Source of the DNA: Vanilla planifolia
Taxonomy: Eukaryota > Streptophyta > Magnoliopsida > Asparagales > Orchidaceae
Direction: 5' to 3'
NCBI GenBank assembly: GCA_023846275.1
Contig: CM043875.1
Span: forward strand, 25,028,851 to 25,092,850
Length of the DNA: 64,000 nucleotides
The position numbers and the translations under genes are program-made. The notes under the pieces were generated by a model. That model worked only from the letters and a program-made list of their open reading frames with translations, was not told the origin of the DNA and ran no database searches. Of the stretch, positions 46,980 to 58,938 are shown piece by piece (the stretch's first letter is position 1; each line of letters starts with the position of its first letter).

Positions 46980-49900
46980 CTAAAGAACTTCTACTTAATG
47001 TAGCAAACATAATTGATTACCACATTTCAAACCATGCTACATATGTTTTTTATGTAAAACTCATGAACTTTTAATCTTTTGGGCAAAGAAAGACAATTAT
47101 TATTGTTATTATTATTATTCTAATTTTATGTATAAAATAAAATCTATAACTTGTATTTATTCGCTCAATCCTTGCATTTGTTCTTACAAAACACCTATGC
47201 CATTGCCATTTCGATATTTATAAACAAAATTGAAACCTTAGCCTATATCAATTCAATAAGTAAATCCCTAAGTTTAACCCCTACAACTTACAACTATGCT
47301 TAAGTCATAACTACTATGCCTACATATTACAAGTTATTATAATAGCAAAATGTTAATCATAAAACCAAGACCCTTACCTAATGACTAAGTCAAACAAACA
47401 TAACCCAATGCATTCATTTGTTAAATATCTAATTCTTAATCATTATGCATCCAACCTAAATCAACTAAACTCTATAGTGAAACTTAATCATTCAAATGTC
47501 AATACTTATGCATGAATCTAACATCTAACCTTTATGTATATTCTAACACAATACTATTAAGCTTATCTTAAAATCTTATATATTCACTTATCTTTATGCT
47601 AAATACATAACCTCCACATACCTCTTATGCCAACCTAAACTTACATAACTACAACTAATTAGTATATCATAGCTAACTCCAATTGCCTATGGCCCCCAAA
47701 TCAATGCATATTTTTAAATAAAATAATTATGTCTAAACCAATGCTCATTTATTTGACTACCTAAGTTATAAATGTTTATATAATATCAACTTGCCTACAT
47801 CTATGCCAATACATACAACAAACCTATGCTAAACCATAAAACATTGTTTATTATTGCTATTATGTTAGACCTACCAAGCAGATAGTATCGATAGAAACCC
47901 ATGGTTCACAAATAGAGATTGACAAAAAAGGTCTCTATTACAACTAAATCATACCTAAAAAAGCTTATTTCCAAGTCGATGCATAACCCATGATTCCTAA
48001 GTAGTCATTTATTCTTGCGTTTATATATAACCACTTTTATCTAACACTGGTACCAAACTATTAACGCAAGAACTCAAGCATAATCATTAACTCCAATACA
48101 TAATCCATGTTTCTTTCACTTAAGCCTATGCATGCATATAAGCCTAAACCACTATGATAAAGCATCCACTAATCTTAAACTTGAACTACTAAACTTGTGC
48201 TTACACATACACCAAACATCTAATGAACAAGTCAAAGCATTCATGTTAAGGTTGTCACCATGCTTCCTTTTTTAGCAAAGCCACCAAGCAATGCACAATA
48301 TTAAGTAATAGTAATCATCATCTCTTTAACTATTTGTATTCATATCAACAACACTCTAAATACATGATTTAATAAAAGAGCATAAAACGAGAAAACATAT
48401 CCATCTCATAAATCAAAGTCTTCACAACATATACTAACATACTTCAGAAATAAGAAACAAGAAAAATAAAGAGAAAATTCAAATAAAATAAGAGAATTTC
48501 ATGCCATAAAGAAGGAACTTGTTTTAAATAACTTAAATAAGGATAAATAATAAATGCTTATAACATCATAAGAGATATTTATGATGAATTAATTCTCCAT
48601 GAAGCATTATGAACTAACATATAGAATGAAATAAATTATAAGATTCTTGTTGAACCACAACCAAACAAACTCAATCATGGCATGTGTCATTTAAATTAGA
48701 CTTCATCTCACTCGTCTTGCTTTTCATCATTCTCTTGCTTTGTAACATAAAGCCTAGACCCATGTATGCTCATACGCCTATTGACTTATGCAAAACAAAA
48801 ACATAAAATACATATGCCTATGACAAACCTCTCACCCTTACATAGGTACTTGGAGCTAATACCTAACTACTAACACTATCACAAGACAAACCAACCTTTA
48901 TATAACACCTAAACCTTAATCCAATTTTATGCCACATATATATTAAGAAGACAACAAAACTAACTCATACATCTTCACTTGTGTATGAACATAAGATTTA
49001 TGATTTTATTAATGCAAAAATTTAGCAAATAATTAATAAGGTTGGACCCATACTACAAAGTCCATATGCATATGCCAATTAATAATCCCAATAGCTACAC
49101 AAAATGCCTACATTGAATCCTTAAACCTAATACTTAAAGGTTAAACTTATGTTATGCTACATTATATATAAAACCTTAAAAAGAAGATTTAATTTTCAAA
49201 TGAAAAGTACAAAAGAAATAAAAAAACAAGAAAATTTCATGAAATCAAACATGTTATGTTTGATAAAGCATTCATCTTTCCAATTTTATTCCAAAAACAT
49301 TAGAAACATTTTATAAATTTATCAATATATATAAAAGGAAAATCCTTAAATATGTTAGTGTTTCTATTACAAAATTATTACAACATTTTATTAAGTTAAA
49401 TTATATAAGAGAGGTAAGAAAATGCTTACCAATTAGCATATCATGTCACCTAAAATATTATAAAAAAATAAATTCACATGTTTATCATGATTTATCATGG
49501 ACAAAAGCCCACATCTAACATTTTGAAATTTAAAGTTTTCATTTTCAAAGAAAATAATGTAGATAATATGAAAAATAGTGATAATATTGTTAGCATACAT
49601 GTTTTAGAGAAACTATCTACTATAGATGCTCTCAAAAATATTGTTTGGAAATAAGAATTAACATTGAACTTTTGAGACAAATAAATAAGAATATTGTTAC
49701 ACATTTTATAATATAAAGTTTGTTTTTCTTAAAAACATTATATCTTAATTCGTTTAACTTTGTAACCCTTACTCATCTTAAAGTTAAATGAGATAAATAT
49801 CATAAATATTAACATAAAAAGAAAAACACGAAAATATTGTACAATACGACAAATGTAAAATAATAAAGGATAAGAAAATTATGAAATTGATAAAAAAAAA

Positions 49901-50250
49901 TTAAATATCATTTTTGTAATGTTATGTTTAACAAAAACCAATAAATTCTAACAAAATATTTTCACAATACAATTTTACTAAATAAAATAGAACTAGTAGC
50001 ATAAAGCTAAGGGCACAAACTAACAAAAACGAGAGCAACAAAAATATCATATAATCTCAAAGCATCAAATTTAATATAATTAACACAAATAACTTCATAC
50101 ATTATATAATTATCATTATATGAAAAGTTGAAATCTCAAAATTGATACATTTGAAAATGATATATAAGCCATGCATATGTACATAAAGTCCATTACACTC
50201 ATACTTACAAATACAATATGCTTTTACTTTAGGATCATGGATTATCATCT
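46980..50250. other. Strongly G-poor, gene-free block
   Basis: The plus strand is rich in A, T and C but visibly short of G, with frequent words such as CCTATG, CATAACC, CTAAACC and AACCTA. No ORF, LTR end or known domain was found on either strand. It is perhaps an old element decayed with strand bias. Confidence 0.5.
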
Positions 50251-50650
50251 AAGAATACATAGCTTTGTAAGTGTCAATATCTTGGTTTATAATATAAGTA
50301 AGAAATGAGCATAATATGCTTAATAATAAACCACCAATAACATACAACAAGACAGTATAAAAAAATTATAATATAACTGAGAAATAAGATATAGTAATAA
50401 ATATAATAATGCATAATCATTTGTAAAAAGAACTGCATTATTAATGTATCTATGGCCATATATCTAGCTCATGTAGATACACGTATATCATATAGTATTA
50501 ATAAGCATTGTATGTTTTGCTTTTTTTTCATATTCAATTTCATTTATAGTTCATTTATTTCTTTTTTTAGCTTAGATTTTTTCTATAACCGCTATATTAA
50601 TTCTCAAGATATCCTATATCATATGTCATCATCATAATTGTTAATGCTCT

Positions 50651-51015
50651 AACATGTTAGGGCCCCATCTTTAAGGGCCCATGACACCAAGAATTGAAGC
50701 ATGTTATCATCATTGGTCTTATTCTCTTATGTTAATATCTTATGTTGATGGCTAAATAAGGCACTTCAACATGTTGAAACTCTATTTATGTGTGTCCACG
50801 ACACCAAGAAATGAAATATTTTATCATAATTAGTCTTGCATCTTAATCCAAATATTCTATGTTAATGAGGGAACTCGACAATATGACATGCAAAAGCCCT
50901 ATCTCTAGGTGCCTACGACAACACAAAGTGCAATATATTATCATCATTAGTCGAGCCTTTCAACATGTTATAGTCGTACCTCTAAGTACCATGACACAAA
51001 GAGTGATGTATATCA
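50651..51015. repeat. Degenerate tandem repeat, four units
   Basis: Units begin at about 50651, 50768, 50880 and 50962 with AACATGTTAG, AACATGTTGA, AATATGACATG and AACATGTTAT. Each continues with a CTCTA-type segment, a (C)CATGACAC/CCACGACAC segment, an AAG.RATG segment and (in three) TTATCATCATTRGTC. Periods are 117, 112 and 82 bp, so units vary in length. No cas genes or constant spacers, so it is not a CRISPR. Confidence 0.75.
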
Positions 51016-51207
51016 CTTATATCAAGTCATTGCTATATTACATCATTCAGTACCAATCACTTTCGAGAGTTATATTAGCCTTATTTCCTTCATTTCTTTT
51101 CTTCTTATTTTATTTCCTTTTATCTTGTCATATGTTCAAATTGATAACTTTTTTGTTTATACTTTAAGTTATATATTTGTATACACATGCACATTATGCA
51201 CATGTTG

Positions 51208-51208
<1 letters not shown>

Positions 51209-51250
<42 letters not shown>
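51209..51250. repeat. (AC)n(AT)n compound microsatellite
   Basis: An AC run followed directly by an AT run. Confidence 0.95.
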
Positions 51251-52977
51251 TAATAGTCACAAAGTGATCTAATGAAATCATAACGTATATAGATAATGCT
51301 GTCATGTAAATGTTCACATAATCATGTATTTTATAACAATAATTAAGAATTTTAATAATATATTTACATCATAATTATTTAATTTTACTAAATTACTTTG
51401 AGAAATCTTTTTCATAACATTTTATTTTTCTTTATATACCATTCGCATTTTTCTTGCATAATTCATAACACATTTGTAAAAACCAAGTCAATTTTTATTT
51501 TCAATTTATAAAACATTATTTTCAAAAGCTATTCCAAACCATCACTTAACAAATTATTCTTTTTATATTTTTGTCACTATATCGTATAATACAAATTCTC
51601 TTATCATACTGTACAATCAAGATTTTACATTGATCAAACAACTAATCGTATGATCCATAACATAAATCCTAGCATATAGGGGATCGATTAAATGATATAA
51701 GTTGAGCTTCTCACTAATTGATCATTCTAGTCTAGTGCTTATTTTGATAGTCATAAGTATGAGAAAAGGCTTGTCATCTTATTATGTAAGAGGATTAAAT
51801 GTTTTTTTTAATTCTTTTAATTATTTTATTGTTAAAAAGTTAAAAAAATTAAATAGCTTCTAAAAAAATATAAATTCTATTATCTACGATTTTTTCATAA
51901 CAAAAACCTTCATAATGATATGCTCAATTATAAAATTTGATTATTGACATCCTAGCATAATTTTGAAGCATCTATTAGTTGAAATATTCTTAGATCCTAT
52001 ATTTGCAATAGATATATCTAATATGTAAAACATGCTTTGGATAAATTTTAGGTGTTAATTAGACAAGTAATTATAATTTTTTCACCTAATAAAAATTTTA
52101 TCTCAAGATTTAAAAAAATTATAGGTATTGTTATAATACGTAGAATAAGAACAAATTTTTGTTGTTTCCTACCCTCCAACGATTCGAGTTCATAATCTTC
52201 TTCACAATGACTTAATTATCACGTTGATCTATGAGATTAAACAAAAAGGCTATTTTTCAAATGTTAGGTAGAAAGCATGATCTTTTAGTAGAATTAAGTC
52301 AATATAAAGCTTAATATATTATATTATATTATCATAAACAATGATTGTAATGTTTCTTGGATTTTGTTTTGAAAACTTAATATAATAAACCTTCATTGAA
52401 TTTAACATGCAATCTGTAACAATTATGAGAGAGTTCATACATCTTTAACCTATTAAAAATATTATTAATTCTGGTGAAACTAAATTTTTTGAGAGAATTA
52501 TTTGATAATTATGTAAATATGTTCTTTGTAATCTTCATATTGCTTTTTAAATAAACATTCAAAAACATTAAAATGAATTTTTTAATCGTAGCTATTTTAA
52601 AAAATATTTAATAAATTTATAATTTATATTTTTTTATAAAATATCTATTTTTTTTTTTTTTTAATTTCAATAACTGTCATCGAACCAAGCCAATAGCTCT
52701 GTTTCTATAATCTTATCTGAACCGTCTAAAGTTGACGAAGGATTTCAGCTATCGATCCAAAAACATTATACGCATCTACGCCTTCTTGATTTCATCCATG
52801 TCATAATTGTGCCATCGTACCTTTTTTGGGTCGTTGTTGTCGGCTTCATTTAGGGTTTCTCTATAACGCCGTGGTTATGATGGACTTCTTTCTCCTGCTT
52901 GGGGCTCTCTAGTGTTTTTGTAGCACCATAAGCAAATTTGGAATTCGTATTGCTGTGGGATAATCTTGTTGGTTGCT
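51251..52977. other. AT-rich intergenic DNA and probable promoter/leader of the next gene
   Basis: Nothing coding is visible to about 52650. GC rises from about 52675, and the run up to the Met at 52978 looks like a promoter-proximal and 5' leader region. No TATA box can be chosen with confidence. Confidence 0.45.
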
Positions 52978-53054
52978 ATGGCGGGTGGGAACTTCCTTGG
53001 TCGAATCATCAGTTATGTCGTTAATGAATTGGTTGTGGAAGGACTTGCTAACAA
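52978..53054 (+). CDS. Unknown gene, exon 1
   Basis: ATGGCG start in good context, 25 codons plus two bases, donor GTAATT at 53055. The leader upstream is of moderate GC. Confidence 0.7.
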
Positions 53055-54403
53055 GTAATTTCTTCCTTTAGATATGCTTTGAAGCTTTTACTACGGGGAT
53101 TTTCCGCAAAAAATGAGTTTTTCCTTTGTTTATAACCTGACATATTAATTTACTTAGACTATGAATTGAAGGGAAGGGTTTCATGTCCTTGTTTTATCTT
53201 TTCATTGTCTTAATCTGAAGTAATCAGTTTACCTGTTTCTCACTACGGAGTTCATATATTCCTGCAAGCTGCAGCATGTGACAATTTGCAGCTATGCACC
53301 TTATTTTACTGCGATTGATGATTTCTCCTTCACATTAATTTTTTCTCTTTGCATGATTCCGTTTGATGAGATCTTAGTCTAATAGCACTCGTCTTAATGC
53401 TTCTTAATCTGGTCAGCAGGCTGTTGCTTGCCTGATTGGCTCGTTCCCTTGAAGCTACATATTTCCCAGTTTATTCTAATATTCTGCCAAATAGGATTTG
53501 GTTTCTGCTCATTTGCAGAAGCAGGAAAAACTGGGTACATTCATTCATTTGAATTTTAGATGCTTTATTGTACTGCTGAAGGTTTTTTTTTTGAACCTTT
53601 GAAAATGAAGTTATTGTGGTTTTCCTTTATATAATATCATAACAAGTTAGGAACTTGTGGTGAGATTGTTTGTCATTACTGTTTTACCTCAAATTACAAC
53701 TCATTAGGCTGTGTTTGGCAGGAATTTATTAGTGGCATTTTCTAATGACAACGATGGTTTCCCAAGGAACAATACTGAATGGCATCTTTTTTATTTTTGT
53801 GATGATATTTTAAAAAGTAATATAAATAATTTTTAATATAAAGTTTAAATATGCTTTTTTAAAAAATAACCTTACATGACTGGTAAAGATAAAAGCTTAT
53901 TGGGTATCTGCAGGTGGAGCAGATCGTAGTTCTTACCCAGCGAATTGAAAGCATGGAGTCTTCTCCGGTGTCCTCAAGCTCTCCGCCTTCCTCAGTCTTT
54001 TCTTTTGATTTGCCTTCTGCTCCTCACTCTTCCGACCACGATCAACAGCCGAGTTTGCGTACAGTGACGCATTTGGAGCAGCTCAGGGTGGAGGAGAAGG
54101 TTGCTGAAATCTACCGGATCCTTAATGATGCCTCCCCGCACACCAAAACGATCATGTGGGTTTGCAATTCAAGTTCTCCAATATCCTGATTCTATATGTT
54201 CTTTTGGTTTTTGCATTGGTTAGTTTGAAGAATGGGAGGATTTTGTGGAAACGGCAATAAACAGATGATTTCCAACCGTGATTTCTGAACCCTTTCCAGG
54301 CTATCTAATTTTCTTGAATCTGGTTGTGTTTTGAACTTCTTTCTCTGCTCTCCATTGGGTTGATTATAGGACATGGAGAAAATGTTTAAGTGAAGAAATG
54401 TGA
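52978..54403 (+). CDS. Small spliced gene of unknown function, with a 16-nt microexon (122-aa model)
   Basis: I do not recognise the family. The model joins 52978-53054, 53519-53534, 53914-54155 and 54370-54403: 369 nt in one frame, ending at TGA 54401-54403, with GT-AG at every junction. The N-terminus MAGGNFLGRIISYVVNELVV is hydrophobic and amphipathic, perhaps a membrane or targeting segment. The middle is Ser/Pro-rich. The C-terminal half has HLEQLRVEEKVAEIYRIL, likely helical. Without the 16-nt exon, direct joining of exon 1 to exon 3 meets a stop within a few codons, which is the main argument for the microexon. GC of the third exon clearly exceeds its flanks. The last exon (11 full codons plus a split one, then the stop) is the weakest part. 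Alternative: a longer gene with exons I missed. Confidence 0.6.
53519..53534 (+). CDS. Unknown gene, candidate microexon (16 nt)
   Basis: AAGCAGGAAAAACTGG between acceptor CTCATTTGCAG and donor GTACAT. Its length (3n+1) converts phase 2 after exon 1 to phase 0 at exon 3. Supported only by splice signals and frame. Confidence 0.5.
53914..54155 (+). CDS. Unknown gene, exon 3
   Basis: Acceptor ATCTGCAG; open from the first base. Encodes VEQIVVLTQRIESMESS, a Ser/Pro stretch, and VEEKVAEIYRILNDASPHTK. The donor is taken as GTGGGT at 54156; GTTTGC at 54160 is possible. Confidence 0.7.
54370..54403 (+). CDS. Unknown gene, candidate terminal exon
   Basis: Acceptor TTGATTATAG; joins in frame to give MTWRKCLSEEM and a stop. 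Supported by frame and the splice site only. Confidence 0.45.
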
Positions 54404-56850
54404 GCATTTTGAAAATGGCTAGCATTGGTGCGAAAGACTTGAACTTTTTTTTTTTTTTTGATCTGCTTAGCTGAAATTTTCAATGGCTTAAGCAGATAAA
54501 GGGGATTTTCCAGGCTTGAACATGTTACGTTTTCGAACAACTTGTTCCAAATCAAAGTAAGCTTGTTAAATTAATGTGAGAATATCGTGGGTTTTTGCAT
54601 TATTTAAAGCTTCTGGTTATGATCAACTGCTGGTCCAATCAGCTCAGTTTTTATCCCTAGTGTGACCCAATCACTTTAACAGGTATTTTTAGAGCTGAGG
54701 TATATTAGAAGAGTGTTCAATGGGTTGTTTTAAAGGTGTGTAGTCAAATTTTTGATGTTTGAAGTAGGTCAGCTTACAGATCGAGGCATGCTAAGTCTAT
54801 TCATGAGCGAAGCCATATATATATATATATATTTATAATTTTAGAGAGCTGTCTTACTTCAAAACCGTTACCAAGGGTTAGTGAAGTTTTGTTGTTATAT
54901 GCAAGAGGACTTTTTTAGATGCATATAAGATGGTTAAAAAAATGATGTAAATATGTGAGTTATTAAACTTTTTACTAATAACTTAAGCTTTTTGTTGGGG
55001 AAAATATTCCACATGTTTAACAAATTTTCTTACTCTTAGATGCCCGATTGCTCCATGTTTGTTTGAATTTGTCCAATAAGTGATTTGTATTTAATTGAGA
55101 TAATTAATATATTTTGTAAAGGGTGGTTGGCTCATAGAGAAAAATATTTTTGGGTGTTTTGAGAAATTGAATTGGGAGAAGATCAGGGAACTTGAAAATT
55201 TTGAAGTCAAATTTTCTATGCAACAAGGTGAAGTTTAAATATTCCTTCTAAGCATTTGTATATTCATGAAAGGGAATGAGTTAAGTTGTAGTTGAATGAA
55301 GGTTTTGTCCACGGTTTGATGAGTCATCCAATATTGAGTTTTAATTATCAATTGTTATCTTTTAACTTGAATGTGCCCTAGTCATTACATAGAAGAACTT
55401 GTTGTAAAGCATATTTAAGTTAGAAACATTAGGTTTGAATTTTCTAAATATTATATGGGTTTAACTTGGAAAGTAATACAAATGAGAGGGGTTGATAGAA
55501 AGGGCTTGGATGGGTTTTGTATTCCCAAAACTATGAATAAAAGTTAGGGTAATAACTATAATCATTGGAAAAGTATAGTCATGGAATAATTAAGGTTTAG
55601 TTGAAATGTAAATATAGACCATATAGGTCAAACAAAGAACAAGACCAATATTTATGTAGAAAACTTATAAGGGAAAAACCTAAATACCTAGCAATCCTTA
55701 CTATTTAAAATAATGGGTACACCATTTCTTTATGCATAAAACTATAGGATCAATATTATCTAATGATGTAGAATATTTTAGGTATAATAATTGACTTTTA
55801 AAGAAAAACTATTACAATGTGGATCTTTATCTCTCAAACTTTGTGTTCTATTTAGCCAATGATTTGTAGTTTATGACTTAAACTCGTGGCCTTTAAGTTA
55901 CATTGGAATAAACTTTAGCTTGATCCTAAGGCATCTAATCTATTCAAAACCATTTTCTATAGTCAAAACTTGATCTAGGGCTTCCAGTATTGTATCATAT
56001 AATTGGCAATATACACTAATAAATGCATCTATCTGTCCAAATTATGAATTAGGTTTAGCCCATCATATTGTAAAATGGGTTGATCGTACAATATAGAGTT
56101 ATCAATTTTAGCCTATTTTGTTGTGGTTTTTTTAGTCATTTTCATGTGTTTTGCTAGGTTTATATATTGTTGACATTTACTATAAACATGATCATGATGT
56201 TTCTATGAATGAAAATGGTGATGACTATTAAAAAGAATGTGCTTACTTATGAATTGAGAAGGATTGTAGGACTTAATTTGGACAAATGTGCTAATTGCCA
56301 TCGGCCAATAGAAGCTTATGCTTAGTGTTGCTTTTTGCTCTCTTATTGCTTTTATCTTCATTTATCTATTAACTCTTTTTAGTATTAATTTGCTTTTCTT
56401 GTACATTTGTGTTCTTAAATTTTAATATGATTCTTATGACTTTAAAGAGCCTTTTTCATTCCCATTGCTTTCTTTCAACCATTTCTTAGGCATAATTTCT
56501 TCCACCTTCAAATCAATGAATGGTGGGGATTTTTTAATTCCATCCTAAATAAACACCAATATAATTATTAACTCTAAAATAATACTGTAGAATATTTTGA
56601 TATTTATAGCCTAGATTTGATATTATGTAAAATATTTTGATTTTATATCTTTTCAATTTTATATTATTTTATTTGATAAGTTATTTATATAGGTAATTTG
56701 TTAGATTGTTTTCTTTTTCAATTATTTGATGAATTATCACTTATAAAAGGGATGTATACTATAATTTTAGAATAGATAAATAAAATCATTCATTCATAGT
56801 TTCCTCATTATATCGAGTATATATCAAAACAATTTCTAAGCTTCATGAAG
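54404..56850. other. AT-rich intergenic DNA, nothing recognised
   Basis: It holds a T run at 54447-54460 and an AT run near 54817-54832. No coding or retroelement domain was read. The 3' UTR of the preceding gene is probably in the first few hundred bases. Confidence 0.5.
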
Positions 56851-56858
56851 CTGCTTCA

Positions 56859-57083
56859 TCATTTCCTTGATGCCGCTTCTGTTAGTAGGGTTTCGTCGAA
56901 TAATATTGCTTTTTTTTCAATTGTTTCATTTGATCGTGAAGCAAGGCTTCTAGTAACTGTTGAGTAAAGCTTCTTTCCATCTTGATGTGTAAGACTTCTT
57001 TCTATCCCATTGAGTAGGGTTTTTGTGACTAATCCTTCACATCCCAATCTGCTAAGTAAGGATTTTATGATTGCTCCTTCCAA
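56859..57083 (-). other. Coding-like minus-strand frame of unknown nature
   Basis: A 74-codon open frame starting MEGAIIKSLLSRLGCEGLV in a locally GC-richer stretch. The open reading continues upstream in another frame to about 57230, next to an LTR end. It could be a gag remnant of the adjoining LTR element or a captured gene piece; no motif decides. Confidence 0.3.
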
Positions 57084-57654
57084 CCATCGTCAAGGACTGT
57101 ATCTTCCACTTATGACCAAGAAGCTCATCGATCCTTCCAACTTCATCTTGTCGTAGGACTGCATCAACCCCTCCATATTGCTTGCCACAGCCTTGGCCTT
57201 GCCCTCATTAGTTGCAGACCCAACATAGTCCGAGATGTTTCACCATTATCTGATTTGTCTATGAATTGTCTTTTTCTAAGCCCTCAACAGTGATATTTTC
57301 TTCGGAGTTATAATAATAGAAAATGAAGAATAGAATGGCTAGGAAAAGTTAAATATGAAAGATGAAGAGAAGATGTAAAAACTCAAGAATGACATTCAAA
57401 GAAATATTTTATTTCTTCTATTGTCTCTAAGACAAGCCTTATTTATCTTCATACCTTTTACTCTCGTTTGATAGGAGATTCAAGCATTTATTTATAGTAG
57501 TACAATAAGGATAATTTGGTTATTTTAAATGGTTTGCACCTATTATGTTCATGTGGTGCATTAAGTGGAGCTTTCAACACCTATTGCAAGCTTGAATGAC
57601 ATGTTGGTGATTGGTGCTAGGTTCACGGTTTGGTAGGTTCATGTGCACGTTGAT

Positions 57655-58440
57655 TGATCTATTTGCAAGGTGTTCTTGCTCCGGGCCCTCATTAATAGAC
57701 CTTGTTTTCAAAGCAACAGTAGCGGAAGTGGAAGCGTGGAAAATGATGAGAAGCAAAGGAAGAATGAGAAGGAGAAGAGGATTTTTGTCACATTGAGATT
57801 TAAATCTTTAAGTTTCTCTTCTAGAGATTCCGAATTCATGAAGTTTGATTCTTAGAATTCTGAATTTCGAGGTTCTGACTTGCTTTCTACATTCTTTTTA
57901 TCATTTTATCTAGAGGTTTGGACATAATATTTAATTATAAAACAAATAACATATGATTTGGACAAAAAGTATTAAAATTTCCCAAATTCTGCAAAATTTG
58001 GCTTGATCCGTGCCCATCTGCATGCTTCTCTCCCCTTAGCTTGCATGCTTCTCTCCCCTTAGCTTGCATGCAGTTGCGCCAGGGGGACTGTTCATATGTA
58101 TGGGTATTGTTCTTGTGCACATACGGCCTTTAACGTGTGCGTTGGCTGTGGGGGCATTGTAGGTGTACCTGCTATGCGTAGGTTGTCCTTAGGATTTGTT
58201 GCTGAAGGAGTTTGGATTTTTGATGTTATCTTTGGTAATCTTTGCATTTGTTGAGTCAATAAAGCTGTCTGATTTTTCAAGTTTGTTTGTTGATTTGTTG
58301 GCATAGTCGTCTCGATTGAATGTTCTTCAATCTCCTGCTTCTCTTGGCATGTTCTTTAACTCCCTTTTCCTTGGTCCTTATTATTGGTGTTGAAATGAAG
58401 TGGCTTTGATACCAAAAATATTATTCTAGTTTTATTGATC
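57655..58440 (-). mobile_element. Shrunken copy of the gag-protease-only element family
   Basis: In reverse orientation, 57655-58110 matches the LTRs at 33.3-33.9 and 35.5-36.1 kb (TATAATTAAATATTATGTCC, TTCATGAATTC, TTTGAAAACAAGG, GAACAGTCCCCC versus GAACAGCCCCC). Next to it are a gag start (MPTNQQTNLKNQTALLTQQM, 58304 down) and a PBS-like TTGGTATCAAAGCC at about 58404-58417, and a GATCA LTR end at 58436. Nearly all of gag and the protease are missing. Confidence 0.65.
58020..58071. repeat. Exact 23-bp tandem duplication
   Basis: GCATGCTTCTCTCCCCTTAG followed by CTT occurs twice without change (58020-58042 and 58043-58065), then GCATGC. It lies in the U3 of the shrunken LTR. Confidence 0.95.
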
Positions 58441-58938
58441 AATTATTCTGCTGTCAAAGTATCTTGGCACAAAACTCCTGATTAATTGTTGTGATACCAA
58501 ACTATGATTTGTCTGCTAAATGTTTTGCTTTAAGTCCTCAATAGTGATCATTTTTTTAGTGTTTCAATAGTAAAAAATAAGCCACAGAATGATAGAGAAA
58601 AGCTAAGAAAATATGAAAAAGAGATGGAGATGTAAAAACTAAAGAATGATACTTAAAGGAATGCTTATTTTTTTGTTTTTTTCTTCAAGTCAAGCATTGT
58701 TTTTTTTCTTTTGTTTGCTCTCCATTTGATAGAAGGTTCAAACACTTGTTTATAGTGGTATAAGGAGGATATTTTGATCGTTTTTATATAACTTTGATGA
58801 TTATTTCTTACATTGGTTACTCTAGTGTGGGTTGCACTCATGACGTGTGTGCAATGGAGCAATTAGTGCATGTGGCACCTATCGTATGCGTGAATAACAT
58901 GTTGGTGGTAGGTGGCTCCGGGTAGGCTCACGTGCACA

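Larger units (their letters stand above)
57251..58938 (-). mobile_element. LTR element (LTR pair) enclosing a deleted relative of the gag-protease element
   Basis: Left LTR about 57251-57647 and right LTR about 58505-58938 both start TGATTTGTCT on the plus strand. They share AGATGTAAAAACT, GATAGRAG then TTCAA, TTTATAGTRGTA, GACATGTTGGTG/AACATGTTGGTG and AGGYTCAYGTGCAC in order. A PBS-like TTTGGTATCACAAC (minus strand) lies just inside the right LTR, so the right copy is the 5' LTR. The interior (57655-58500) is mostly a different, smaller element. Ends are approximate. Confidence 0.7.

Noticed and set aside
50651..51015. CRISPR-like array
   Set aside because: Repeats are long, degenerate and contiguous with no spacers, in a plant genome.
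51120..51317. A Cys/Val-rich minus-strand frame
   Set aside because: Generated by the AC/AT microsatellite.
57574..58120. Several 60-codon frames on both strands
   Set aside because: Inside LTR sequence; frames are not conserved in the related LTRs at 33.3 and 35.5 kb.
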